Source: CAZJHX01 sp964545715 (GTDB lineage Bacteria; Myxococcota_A; UBA9042; GCA-2863065). Taken from it: DNA of 10,723 nucleotides. Location: NCBI GenBank assembly GCA_964545715.1, contig CAZJHX010000246.1, forward strand, positions 1 to 10,723, in the 5' to 3' direction. This document shows positions 1-6,106 of the stretch, one piece after another. The number at the start of each line of letters is the position of its first letter. The first letter of the stretch is position 1. The translations under genes were made by a program, and so were the position numbers. Under the pieces are notes generated by a model, which was not told the origin of the DNA, did no database searches, and saw nothing but the letters and a program-made list of their open reading frames with translations.

Positions 1-1119
1 GCTCTGCTGCTCCCAGTCGGTGACGTGCAGCGTGCCAAAGATCGACTCCCCGCACTCACCGGCGCCGTCGCACCCGGGATAGGTGGTCTTGGCCAGAATC
101 GCGCCGCCCTTCTCCTCGGCGCTGCAAGCGTACTCGGTGTCCAACACCTTGGTCCCGCACTTGGCGCCTGCCGCCTTTGGGTTGCCGCTCGCGTCGCAGC
201 AGCTTGTGCCTGCCGCGCAGTCGCCCGAGTCCACGCAGGAGCCCGGCAGGTCCGACCAGTTGGACGGCTCGCACACCTGGGCGACGCCGCACGTCTGGAT
301 GACGGCGCTTGCGCCCCAGACCAGGTTGGGCACCGAGGTCGAGCACTGCGCCACCCCGCCAACGCACCCGGCGAAGCCCTGCTCCGCCGTGACGACGTGC
401 GCCCCTGACGGCAGCACGCTGCACGCGTATTTCACCGTCACCGCTGAAAACCCGCATTGTGTGCCCTTGGGCGCCGGCGTCGACGCCGCGGTACAGCACG
501 TGGTCCCAGCGACACACTGGCCGCCGCCACCGGAGCAGGTGCCGGGTTGAGCAGGATTGGGCACGCTGCAGGTCTGCCCGGCGCCGCAGTCCTTAAAGAG
601 CTCGGCCGGCGTCCACGCTGTGTCGCCCCCGTCGCACACGGTGCTCTGGCCGTCGCACGCGTCGACCAGCTGCTGGACCATCACGTCCCCACCTGCGCTG
701 CAGCTGTATTTCTTGTCCTGGGCGACCGCGCCGCACGGCGTCCCGGCGGGCAGTGGCGAGTAGTCGCACACCCCGTCGATGCACAGGCCCGTGCTGCACT
801 TCGGCCCGCCAGAACAGTTGGCGTCCCCCACACACGGGGGCGGGGGCGTGTCCTCGCACGTCGGCAACACCAGCGGATCGGTGGCCTTGCACTGAGCGCC
901 CGCCGAGCACACGTCGATCGTCTCAAACGGCCCCCACGCATAATCGGCCGGATCGTCCGAGCACGCCTCGACCGCTGACCCATCACAGCCGGCCTTGGCA
1001 TGACGCTCTTGAATGAACGGGCCGGTGCAGCCGTACTCGCTGGCCACCACAAAATCACCGCATGCGTGCCCGGCGGCGTGCGGCTTGCCCGACTCCAAGT
1101 CGCAGCACGCGCCCGATTT
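1..1119 (-). repeat. Four Cys-rich protein repeats of about 100 residues
   Basis: Within the left-edge lipoprotein, four units start near 1119, 798, 519 and 225 (minus strand), spaced 321, 279 and 294 bases. The shared pattern is a Cys cluster (CC in units 1, 3 and 4), a Gly/Pro turn, AGxxC or KGTQC, an aromatic-x-C step (EYGC, KYSC, KYAC, EYAC), a stretch of variable sequence, C-x-G-x(4)-C, a Trp-containing segment (YAWGPF, TAWTPA, LVWGAS) and then a C-x(4 or 5)-C step. Unit 4 runs off the window. The units have diverged in DNA, so this is old protein-level duplication and not recent tandem DNA. Confidence 0.75.
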
Positions 1120-1560
1120 GCAGCAGTCGACCGCGGGCTCCACCGAGCACGTCCCCGTCGTCAGATCACAAACGCCGACCGTGCACGGCTGGCCGGTCGC
1201 GCACTGCTCGTCGCCGTAACAGCACCCCGCGCGGAAGCTGCCCAGGCACAGGCCCTGCTGGGTGCACACGTCGTTGTCGGTGCACACGTCGCCGTCATCG
1301 CACGGGTCGCCTGCCGTGCACGGCTCGTCCGGCGCGTCGGGCGCCACGTCCACGCTCTCCACATCCGGGCTTTCCGCATCGGGTGTGGAGGTCTCGGGCG
1401 GGTCGGGCGCCAGGTCCGTGGTGGGCTGGGTGCTGTCGCTGAAGCCGCCGATCGTCGCATCGGACGCGTCGCCCCCACGACTGCGCGTCGGTGCTGATGA
1501 GCATGCCGCCACGACGAGCGCCGCCGTGCCCAGTGCGAGACCAAAGTTGGAGTACGTCAC
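1..1560 (-). CDS. Cys-rich repeat lipoprotein, C-terminus cut by window edge
   Basis: The reading frame is open from a GTG at 1560 to base 1, giving 520 visible residues and no stop. The N-terminus is MTYSNFGLALGTAALVVAAC: a hydrophobic stretch ending in lipobox VAAC (Cys20), so a lipoprotein is expected, although the n-region has no basic residue. A Ser/Thr/Asp/Pro-rich linker covers about residues 21-80. Residues 81-105 contain CDDGDVCTDNDVC, like the Dictyostelium CTDC repeat common in myxobacterial surface proteins. At least four repeats of about 100 residues follow, from residues 148, 255, 348 and 446; the last is cut. The GTG is preferred because a good promoter ends six bases upstream and the signal peptide starts there. 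An in-frame ATG at 1665 would add a basic stretch and overlap the divergent gene. Function is unknown; a surface or adhesion role is inference. Confidence 0.85.
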   Translation of the reverse strand, partial: MTYSNFGLALGTAALVVAACSSAPTRSRGGDASDATIGGFSDSTQPTTDLAPDPPETSTPDAESPDVESVDVAPDAPDEPCTAGDPCDDGDVCTDNDVCTQQGLCLGSFRAGCCYGDEQCATGQPCTVGVCDLTTGTCSVEPAVDCCKSGACCDLESGKPHAAGHACGDFVVASEYGCTGPFIQERHAKAGCDGSAVEACSDDPADYAWGPFETIDVCSAGAQCKATDPLVLPTCEDTPPPPCVGDANCSGGPKCSTGLCIDGVCDYSPLPAGTPCGAVAQDKKYSCSAGGDVMVQQLVDACDGQSTVCDGGDTAWTPAELFKDCGAGQTCSVPNPAQPGTCSGGGGQCVAGTTCCTAASTPAPKGTQCGFSAVTVKYACSVLPSGAHVVTAEQGFAGCVGGVAQCSTSVPNLVWGASAVIQTCGVAQVCEPSNWSDLPGSCVDSGDCAAGTSCCDASGNPKAAGAKCGTKVLDTEYACSAEEKGGAILAKTTYPGCDGAGECGESIFGTLHVTDWEQQS

Positions 1561-1566
1561 GCCTCG

Positions 1567-1595
1567 ATCAAACCGACGGCCGCCCCCGATGGCAA
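1567..1595 (-). promoter_or_regulatory. Sigma70-like promoter of the left lipoprotein gene
   Basis: On the minus strand, TTGCCA (1595-1590, five of six to TTGACA) is followed by a 17-base spacer and TTTGAT (1572-1567, four of six to TATAAT). The -10 box ends six bases before the GTG at 1560, so transcription should start at or beside the start codon, which predicts a leaderless mRNA. No Shine-Dalgarno sequence is well placed. Confidence 0.5.
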
Positions 1596-1607
1596 GCAGA
1601 ACCGACG

Positions 1608-1636
1608 TTGACCCGTTTGACCAGGCTCCGGACAAT
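1608..1636 (+). promoter_or_regulatory. Sigma70-like promoter of the RTX-tailed lipoprotein gene
   Basis: TTGACC (1608-1613, five of six), a 17-base spacer and GACAAT (1631-1636, four of six) lie directly upstream of the GTG at 1643, with six bases between the -10 box and the start. It is the mirror image of the minus-strand promoter: the two -35 boxes are back to back with 12 bases between them. It also predicts a leaderless mRNA. Confidence 0.5.
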
Positions 1637-1642
1637 GCCGGT

Positions 1643-2911
1643 GTGATCACCACGCGAAATCTCATCTGGGTGCTGCTGGCCGGCCTGGTCGGCTGCGCCG
1701 GCGACTCGACAAAACCCGTGGAACCCGACGCCGCGGCCCCGCCCGAAGACGTGCCACAGCCCGAAGCGCCGCCGGGCAGCGAGGCAGCCCCCGCGCTCAG
1801 CTGCGTCGAGGACACCACCGTGGTTGTGCCGACGCCGGCCGAGCACGCGGACTGGAAAGCCGCGGGTTTTGACCGCTACGCCGAGCTGGTCGCCCCCAAC
1901 GGCAAGCCGATCCGCTTCTTTGCGCAGGCCGAGGTCACCGATCTGCAGCTGATGCGCGCGCGGGCCATCCTGCGCTTCTACCTGGAGACCGTCAGCGACT
2001 CCAAGTGGGGCGCGGACAAGGCCGCCGTGGCCAACAGCATGGCCGATCGCGGCGCCACCTTGATGCTGCCCAACGGGGCTCACGAAGAGGGCAACGAGCC
2101 CCCGTTCGACGCGCAGCCGCTCTACGATGCGGAGCTGCCCATCGAGGGCTCGGCCTGGTACCAGACCAACGACTGGGAGCACCGGGACGCGTCGTTCGAG
2201 GAGATCTTCCACCTGCTGCACGACACCGGGATCGGCACCAACCAGCCGGGCGCCCTGCCCGACTACCAGACGGCGCTGGACGCGGAGGCCCGCGCCGCCA
2301 TCAAAGACGGACGCTGGGGCATCGCCGCGGATCCGGGTGTCGCCGACTGGCTGGTGGAGCTTGAAGCCGAGGGCAGCCTGGCGCAGGAGTACATCGCGGC
2401 GGTCATCGATAGCTATTACGGCTACTGGGGCGCGTGGACCGAGGCGCCCGGCGGCATGTGGGGCATCTACATCGCCAAGACCCGCGCCGAGGTGGGCGAC
2501 AAAGACCCCAAGGGCGCCGCCCTGCTTCAGGCCTTCCTGCCGGAAATGGTCACGTACGAGGCGCGCCTGGATCCCGCGTTCACGGGCACGTTTACGATGG
2601 CCTTCGACCCCACCCTGCCCTACACCCACAAGTCTCAGTACCTGCTGCACGCGACCTTGACCGGCGACCTGCCGTCGGGGCTCTCAGGCAACGCCGGCGA
2701 CAACGTGCTGCGCGGCAACAGCGCCGACAACACCCTGATCGGCGGCCCGGGGGACGACACCGCGGTCTACTGCCGGCCGTTCGGCGACTACAACGTGCAA
2801 ACGCTGACCAACGGCAGCCTGCAGGTGACCGGCCCCGACGGCGTGGACACGCTCACGGAGATCGAGCACCTCCATTTTGCTGATCGGATCGTCCCCGCGG
2901 ACATGTTGTGA
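1643..2911 (+). CDS. Lipoprotein with EEIFHLLH domain and degenerate RTX tail
   Basis: The protein has 422 residues from a GTG start; the N-terminus MITTRNLIWVLLAGLVGC ends in lipobox LVGC (Cys18). An acidic Ala/Pro linker follows (about 19-50). Residues about 55-335 form an unassigned domain rich in Trp, Tyr and acidic residues. It includes FEEIFHLLHDTG (His190, His193), which resembles a zinc-peptidase HExxH helix but has Glu in place of the first His. Residues about 349-377 are three RTX-like calcium nonapeptides: GNAGDNVLR, GNSADNTLI and GGPGDDTAV. Only the third is close to consensus GGxGxDxLx. The end, DTLTEIEHLHFAD, is typical of proteins with RTX repeats. The frame stays open upstream to 1262, but that stretch is antisense to the neighbouring gene and lies before the promoter. 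An ATG at 1589 is the alternative start. The function is not recognised; a calcium-dependent surface protein is inference. Confidence 0.85.
   Translation: MITTRNLIWVLLAGLVGCAGDSTKPVEPDAAAPPEDVPQPEAPPGSEAAPALSCVEDTTVVVPTPAEHADWKAAGFDRYAELVAPNGKPIRFFAQAEVTDLQLMRARAILRFYLETVSDSKWGADKAAVANSMADRGATLMLPNGAHEEGNEPPFDAQPLYDAELPIEGSAWYQTNDWEHRDASFEEIFHLLHDTGIGTNQPGALPDYQTALDAEARAAIKDGRWGIAADPGVADWLVELEAEGSLAQEYIAAVIDSYYGYWGAWTEAPGGMWGIYIAKTRAEVGDKDPKGAALLQAFLPEMVTYEARLDPAFTGTFTMAFDPTLPYTHKSQYLLHATLTGDLPSGLSGNAGDNVLRGNSADNTLIGGPGDDTAVYCRPFGDYNVQTLTNGSLQVTGPDGVDTLTEIEHLHFADRIVPADML
2687..2770 (+). repeat. Three RTX-like calcium-binding nonapeptides
   Basis: Three tandem nine-residue units encode GNAGDNVLR, GNSADNTLI and GGPGDDTAV, then Tyr and Cys. 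In canonical RTX repeats the Gly and Asp positions hold calcium in a beta-roll. Here Asn replaces Gly or Asp at several ligand positions, so binding may be weak. Confidence 0.65.
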
Positions 2912-2978
2912 TCGGAAATCGAGCATAGCCCTGATCACGGTCCGCTCGCACGGGTCGTGGCGGGCGCCCGGCCCCTGC

Positions 2979-2984
2979 TAGTGT
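2979..2984 (+). promoter_or_regulatory. Possible extended -10 box upstream of the beta-domain lipoprotein
   Basis: TGCTAGTGT (2976-2984) has the extended -10 form TGnTAnnnT and ends 26 bases before the ATG at 3011. No good -35 box lies 16-18 bases upstream. The rest of the gap 2912-3010 holds only a GC-rich palindrome, GGGCGCCC (2962-2969). Confidence 0.25.
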
Positions 2985-2999
2985 GTGCTCATCACAAAA

Positions 3000-3006
3000 G
3001 AGGGGG
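3000..3006 (+). promoter_or_regulatory. Ribosome binding site for the beta-domain lipoprotein
   Basis: GAGGGGG lies four bases before ATG 3011 and selects this start over the upstream in-frame ATG-free extension to 2957. Unlike genes 1 and 2, this gene has a normal leader. Confidence 0.55.
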
Positions 3007-3010
3007 CGGT

Positions 3011-3844
3011 ATGAAACGGAGCGTGATCCTGGTCTGTGTTGCGGCGTGCGTTGGTGCCTGCAGTCCCCGAGGCGGCGGACGCGGTGGCGGCAGCGGCGGC
3101 GGCAACGGCACGGGCAGCAACAACTCAGGGACCGGCAGCAACGGGTCGGCGACCTATGACGCGTCCGGCGACTGGAGCATCAGCGAGACCGTGGAGTCTG
3201 CGACCGGCGTGTGTGCAGAATCGGTCGGGACCGTGCGAGACTACACCGTGACGGTGACACAGGCCGGGTCCAGCCTCACGGTGACTGCCTCGTCGGTGCC
3301 CGGCCAGACCTTCTCGGGGACGATCTCCGGCGCCAAGCTGTCCTGGAGCGGCAGCTACGAGGAGCCGACCGGCGGTACGTCTACGATCGACAGCCTCGAC
3401 CTCACGATCACGTCGCCCACCTCGCTATCCGGAGGCTCGTCATGGTCCTGGGTCGGCGACGGCGAGAGCTGCAGCGGCACGACCACCGTCTCGGGCAGTC
3501 GCTCGGACCCGATCCCGCGCATCGACAACTCCGAAGACACGTCCGACACGCCGCCCACGTCGGACTCCACCGGCACCTCGAGCCCACCGGACACCGGAAG
3601 CCTGGACACGGGAGGCGCCGGTGACCAGACCTGCGCGTCGCTGTGCAGTCAGCTGTTTGCGGACGGCGTGCCCAACGACTCACTGCTCGGCTGTCTGGTC
3701 AGCGGCTTGAACGAAGGGGGCTACCCGGTGATGGAGCTGTGTGACGCGCCGTCCAACGCGGACAGCTGCCTGTCCTGCGCCTCCGAGATCGGCCTGCCGG
3801 ACGGGCTGTGCGCAGAGGTGGTGACGAGCTGCATGAGTCCCTGA
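3011..3844 (+). CDS. Small lipoprotein: beta-rich domain plus Cys-rich tail
   Basis: The protein has 277 residues. MKRSVILVCVAACVGAC is a lipoprotein signal (lipobox VGAC, Cys17). Residues 18-44 are Gly/Ser/Asn-rich and flexible, beginning SPRGGGRGGGSGGG. Residues about 46-162 alternate polar and hydrophobic residues (DWSISETVE, YTVTVTQAGSSLTVTAS, FSGTISGAKLSWSGSY), as in an extracellular beta-sandwich or lipocalin-like barrel; two Cys may pair. A Ser/Thr/Asp/Pro linker covers about 163-202. The tail carries eight Cys, including CASLC and CLSC, which suggests a small disulfide-bonded module. The strong Shine-Dalgarno just upstream supports this start. The gene converges on the GH2 gene with a 13-base gap. 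No known family is recognised with confidence; surface exposure is well supported, function is not. Confidence 0.85.
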   Translation: MKRSVILVCVAACVGACSPRGGGRGGGSGGGNGTGSNNSGTGSNGSATYDASGDWSISETVESATGVCAESVGTVRDYTVTVTQAGSSLTVTASSVPGQTFSGTISGAKLSWSGSYEEPTGGTSTIDSLDLTITSPTSLSGGSSWSWVGDGESCSGTTTVSGSRSDPIPRIDNSEDTSDTPPTSDSTGTSSPPDTGSLDTGGAGDQTCASLCSQLFADGVPNDSLLGCLVSGLNEGGYPVMELCDAPSNADSCLSCASEIGLPDGLCAEVVTSCMSP

Positions 3845-3852
3845 TGAGCAGT

Positions 3853-3874
3853 CGCCGTTACGGCCCATACGGCG
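3853..3874. terminator. Weak hairpin between convergent genes
   Basis: CGCCGT (3853-3858) can pair with ACGGCG (3869-3874) around a ten-base loop. An alternative is GCCG-TTA-CGGC at 3854-3864. It lies between the plus-strand stop at 3844 and the last codons of the minus-strand GH2 gene. There is no U tract, so a shared terminator is only a suggestion. Confidence 0.2.
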
Positions 3875-6041
3875 GATCGGGCGCCTTTTCACCGATGTGC
3901 TCATAGCCGATCTTGCGGCGGCTGATCACCGGCGACTCGCCGTCCACCGTCAGCTCCGCCACCAGAAGAAAGCGCTCCAGTGCCGGCACCTCCAGCGCCA
4001 GATCCCAGCGATCGGCGCCAAACGCCTCCAGCGTGACCGCTTTGGGCTCACCCGCCGTCAGAATCGCGCCATCGTCGTCGACCGCCAGCACGCGCACCGA
4101 CGCGGACTGGGCCGTCGGATGGTCGTTGATCGCCTGCACCGGGACCTGGACCGTGTCGCCCGGCGGATAGTCCTCGTGCCATGCGTCGATATAGACCATC
4201 ACCGGCGCAAACGCGTGGGCCGCGTAGTGACGCCAGCGCGGCTCCAGCTCCAGGGTGTCGAGGTCCAGAAAGTTGTCGCATGTCTCGCCGTCTTCGCGTG
4301 AGTACGTCAGGTGGGTGAAGTGCTGCACGCCCGCATACCCGCGCTGTGCGCGCCAGAAAGCGGTCAGCCCGGCCGCCAGATAGCCGTATGTCTCCCGATA
4401 GACCTCCGGCGCGAATGGGCCCTCGCCCAGCAGATCCTCGTACACCGCCTTGGTCAGCGTGGTGGGCGTCGCGTCCCGATTGATCCATAACCATGCGTAC
4501 TCATTGATGATATAAGGATGACCTTCCGCATCGTAGGTACCCAGGTTGGTGCTCGGGATGCCACCCGCCGGAGGCTGGCCGTCCTGCTCGTCGATCTTGG
4601 TCACCACGCTCGTGAACAGCCCACCAAAAGACAAGAACAGGTACGGGTGATCCTCGACCGGGTCATCGGCCGACTGCGGCGGGTTGTAGCCGCCGTTCTC
4701 CCACTGGCGCGTCGGATCCAGGCCGCGCACCCGCTCCACGGCTTCGGTCGACAGCTCGCTGCTGGTCTCGTTGGAGGCGTCCCACCACGCGATCGACGGG
4801 TGGTTCCAGCTCTGCTGCACCCAGGAGGTGAACTCCACCACCATGTGGTCGACGTCCCAGTCCTCGTGCGAGCTGTCGATAAGCGTCCACATCATGAACT
4901 CGTCGGCCAGCAGGAAACCCTCTTCGTCCGCGATGTCGTACCAGAAGCGCGGCGCACGCCCCACGGAGATGCGGTAGCTGTTCCAGTGCAGCTCGCGCGC
5001 CGCGCCCGTCATCAGCTTTCGGACCCAGTCGCGGTCCCAGGCCTGCGTCGTCGCCAGCTCGTCCTCGAAGAAGCGGTGCAGCGTGATGTTGGACCCGCGC
5101 AGATACAGGCGCTGTCCATTGAGAAAGAAGCCACCGTCGTCGCCGCCGCGCCACTGCACGGTGCGCATGCCGAACCGGGTCTCCAGCGCGTCCAGCCGCT
5201 GCGTGCCCTGACGGACCTCGGACTTGAGCACGTACAAAAACGGGTCATCGGGCGACCACAATCGCACGTCGGCGATGGGGATCCGCTGCTCCACCGTCTT
5301 CTCCTGCCCCGCGTCCAATTGGACGTCCTCGGTGAGCTCCTCCGCGCCGACGGCGCTCCAGACGATGGCCGCGCGGGCGTCCTCGTGGTCGTTTTTCACC
5401 GTGGTCAGCACGCGCGCCTCACCCGCCTCCAGATCCGGCTCGATCTTGACCCGCACGATGCGCGGCGAGCCGGTGATCACGATCTCCACGTCGTCATAGA
5501 TGCCGGGGATCCAGCGGTCCTTCTCCGCATCTTGACCGGCAGCGATTCCGCTCGCGACATGCTCTCGGCGCGCACCCAGCTGCACGTCGACCGTGTTGGT
5601 CTCCCCCGGCTTCAGCAGCGACGTGACATCGAACTCGCCCATGCTGAAGCAGTACGGGTTCTCACCCGCGTCCTCACCGTTGACCCACACTTTGGCGCCG
5701 TACTTCGACTTGTGGATGCGCAGCAGCGCGATGTCGCCGGTTTGCGTAACCTCGAACGACCTGCGCAGCCAATACACCACGTCCTGATCGGCGTCTGTGC
5801 CGACCCCGTCAAACGCCGGCTGGGCCGCCGTCAGCAGTCCGGGAACCGGCGTCTTGCCGGCATACTCCATCGCCGGCGGCGTATCCGCGGCCACATCCCG
5901 CCGCACATCCCAGTCGCCGTTTAAAGAGACGATTGTCCGCCCGTCCGCCCAAGTCGACGTAGGCAGCGCCGGCGGCTCTTCGCCATCGTCGCCACAACCA
6001 CAGACAGCGGCCGCAATGCACACCCATAAGGTCTTTCGCAT
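3858..6041 (-). CDS. Glycoside hydrolase family 2-type lipoprotein
   Basis: The protein has 727 residues. Its start ATG at 6041 gives MRKTLWVCIAAAVCGC, a lipoprotein signal whose lipobox VCGC has an unusual Cys at -2. The order is as in GH2 enzymes: a jelly-roll sugar-binding domain (about 38-190, LNGDWDVRRD, LRRSFEV, KVWVNGEDAG), an Ig-like domain (about 191-292, ending RLWSPDDPFLYVL then TRFGMRTV), a TIM barrel (about 293-600, FFLNGQRLYLRGSNITLHRF) and a C-terminal beta domain (about 612-727). The acid/base is Glu425 in SNETS (codon 4769-4767) and the nucleophile is probably Glu514 in INEYAWLW (codon 4502-4500). Known GH2 enzymes are retaining beta-galactosidases, beta-glucuronidases and beta-mannosidases; the substrate here cannot be read. 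It is probably membrane-anchored, facing the periplasm or outside. An ATG at 6101 would place a hydrophilic extension before the signal, so 6041 is preferred. Confidence 0.93.
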   Translation of the reverse strand: MRKTLWVCIAAAVCGCGDDGEEPPALPTSTWADGRTIVSLNGDWDVRRDVAADTPPAMEYAGKTPVPGLLTAAQPAFDGVGTDADQDVVYWLRRSFEVTQTGDIALLRIHKSKYGAKVWVNGEDAGENPYCFSMGEFDVTSLLKPGETNTVDVQLGARREHVASGIAAGQDAEKDRWIPGIYDDVEIVITGSPRIVRVKIEPDLEAGEARVLTTVKNDHEDARAAIVWSAVGAEELTEDVQLDAGQEKTVEQRIPIADVRLWSPDDPFLYVLKSEVRQGTQRLDALETRFGMRTVQWRGGDDGGFFLNGQRLYLRGSNITLHRFFEDELATTQAWDRDWVRKLMTGAARELHWNSYRISVGRAPRFWYDIADEEGFLLADEFMMWTLIDSSHEDWDVDHMVVEFTSWVQQSWNHPSIAWWDASNETSSELSTEAVERVRGLDPTRQWENGGYNPPQSADDPVEDHPYLFLSFGGLFTSVVTKIDEQDGQPPAGGIPSTNLGTYDAEGHPYIINEYAWLWINRDATPTTLTKAVYEDLLGEGPFAPEVYRETYGYLAAGLTAFWRAQRGYAGVQHFTHLTYSREDGETCDNFLDLDTLELEPRWRHYAAHAFAPVMVYIDAWHEDYPPGDTVQVPVQAINDHPTAQSASVRVLAVDDDGAILTAGEPKAVTLEAFGADRWDLALEVPALERFLLVAELTVDGESPVISRRKIGYEHIGEKAPDPPYGP

Positions 6042-6063
6042 GTGGGGAGCATACCGCGATAAT
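6035..6063 (+). promoter_or_regulatory. Possible promoter of the DUF3160 gene
   Basis: TTCGCA (6035-6040, four of six), a 17-base spacer and GATAAT (6058-6063, five of six) face right. The expected transcription start near 6070 falls after the ATG at 6062, which favours the ATG at 6107 as the real start. The -35 box overlaps the start codon of the divergent GH2 gene. Confidence 0.4.
6048..6053 (-). promoter_or_regulatory. Possible -10 box of the GH2 gene
   Basis: On the minus strand TATGCT ends six bases before the ATG at 6041 (bases between: CCCCAC). No Shine-Dalgarno is present, and the spacing equals that of the two GTG-start genes to the left. The -35 region is poor (GTCTTT at a 17-base spacing), so confidence is low. 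Confidence 0.3.
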
Positions 6064-6106
6064 GCCGCGAAAAGACCGATTTGGAGGACCGCGCGTTTCA
6101 TCCGCC

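Noticed and set aside
1262..1642. N-terminal extension of the RTX-tailed lipoprotein to base 1262
   Set aside because: The stretch is antisense to the left lipoprotein's start, has Ser/Gly-rich shadow composition, and would put the lipoprotein signal in the middle of the protein.
1568..2650. A 360-codon minus-strand open frame opposite the RTX-tailed lipoprotein
   Set aside because: The plus frame has a lipobox, promoter and RTX repeats. The minus frame looks like antisense composition.
4518..5924. A 468-codon plus-strand open frame inside the GH2 gene
   Set aside because: It runs opposite a clear GH2 enzyme with both catalytic Glu residues. The translation is Arg/His/Leu-rich and resembles no protein family.
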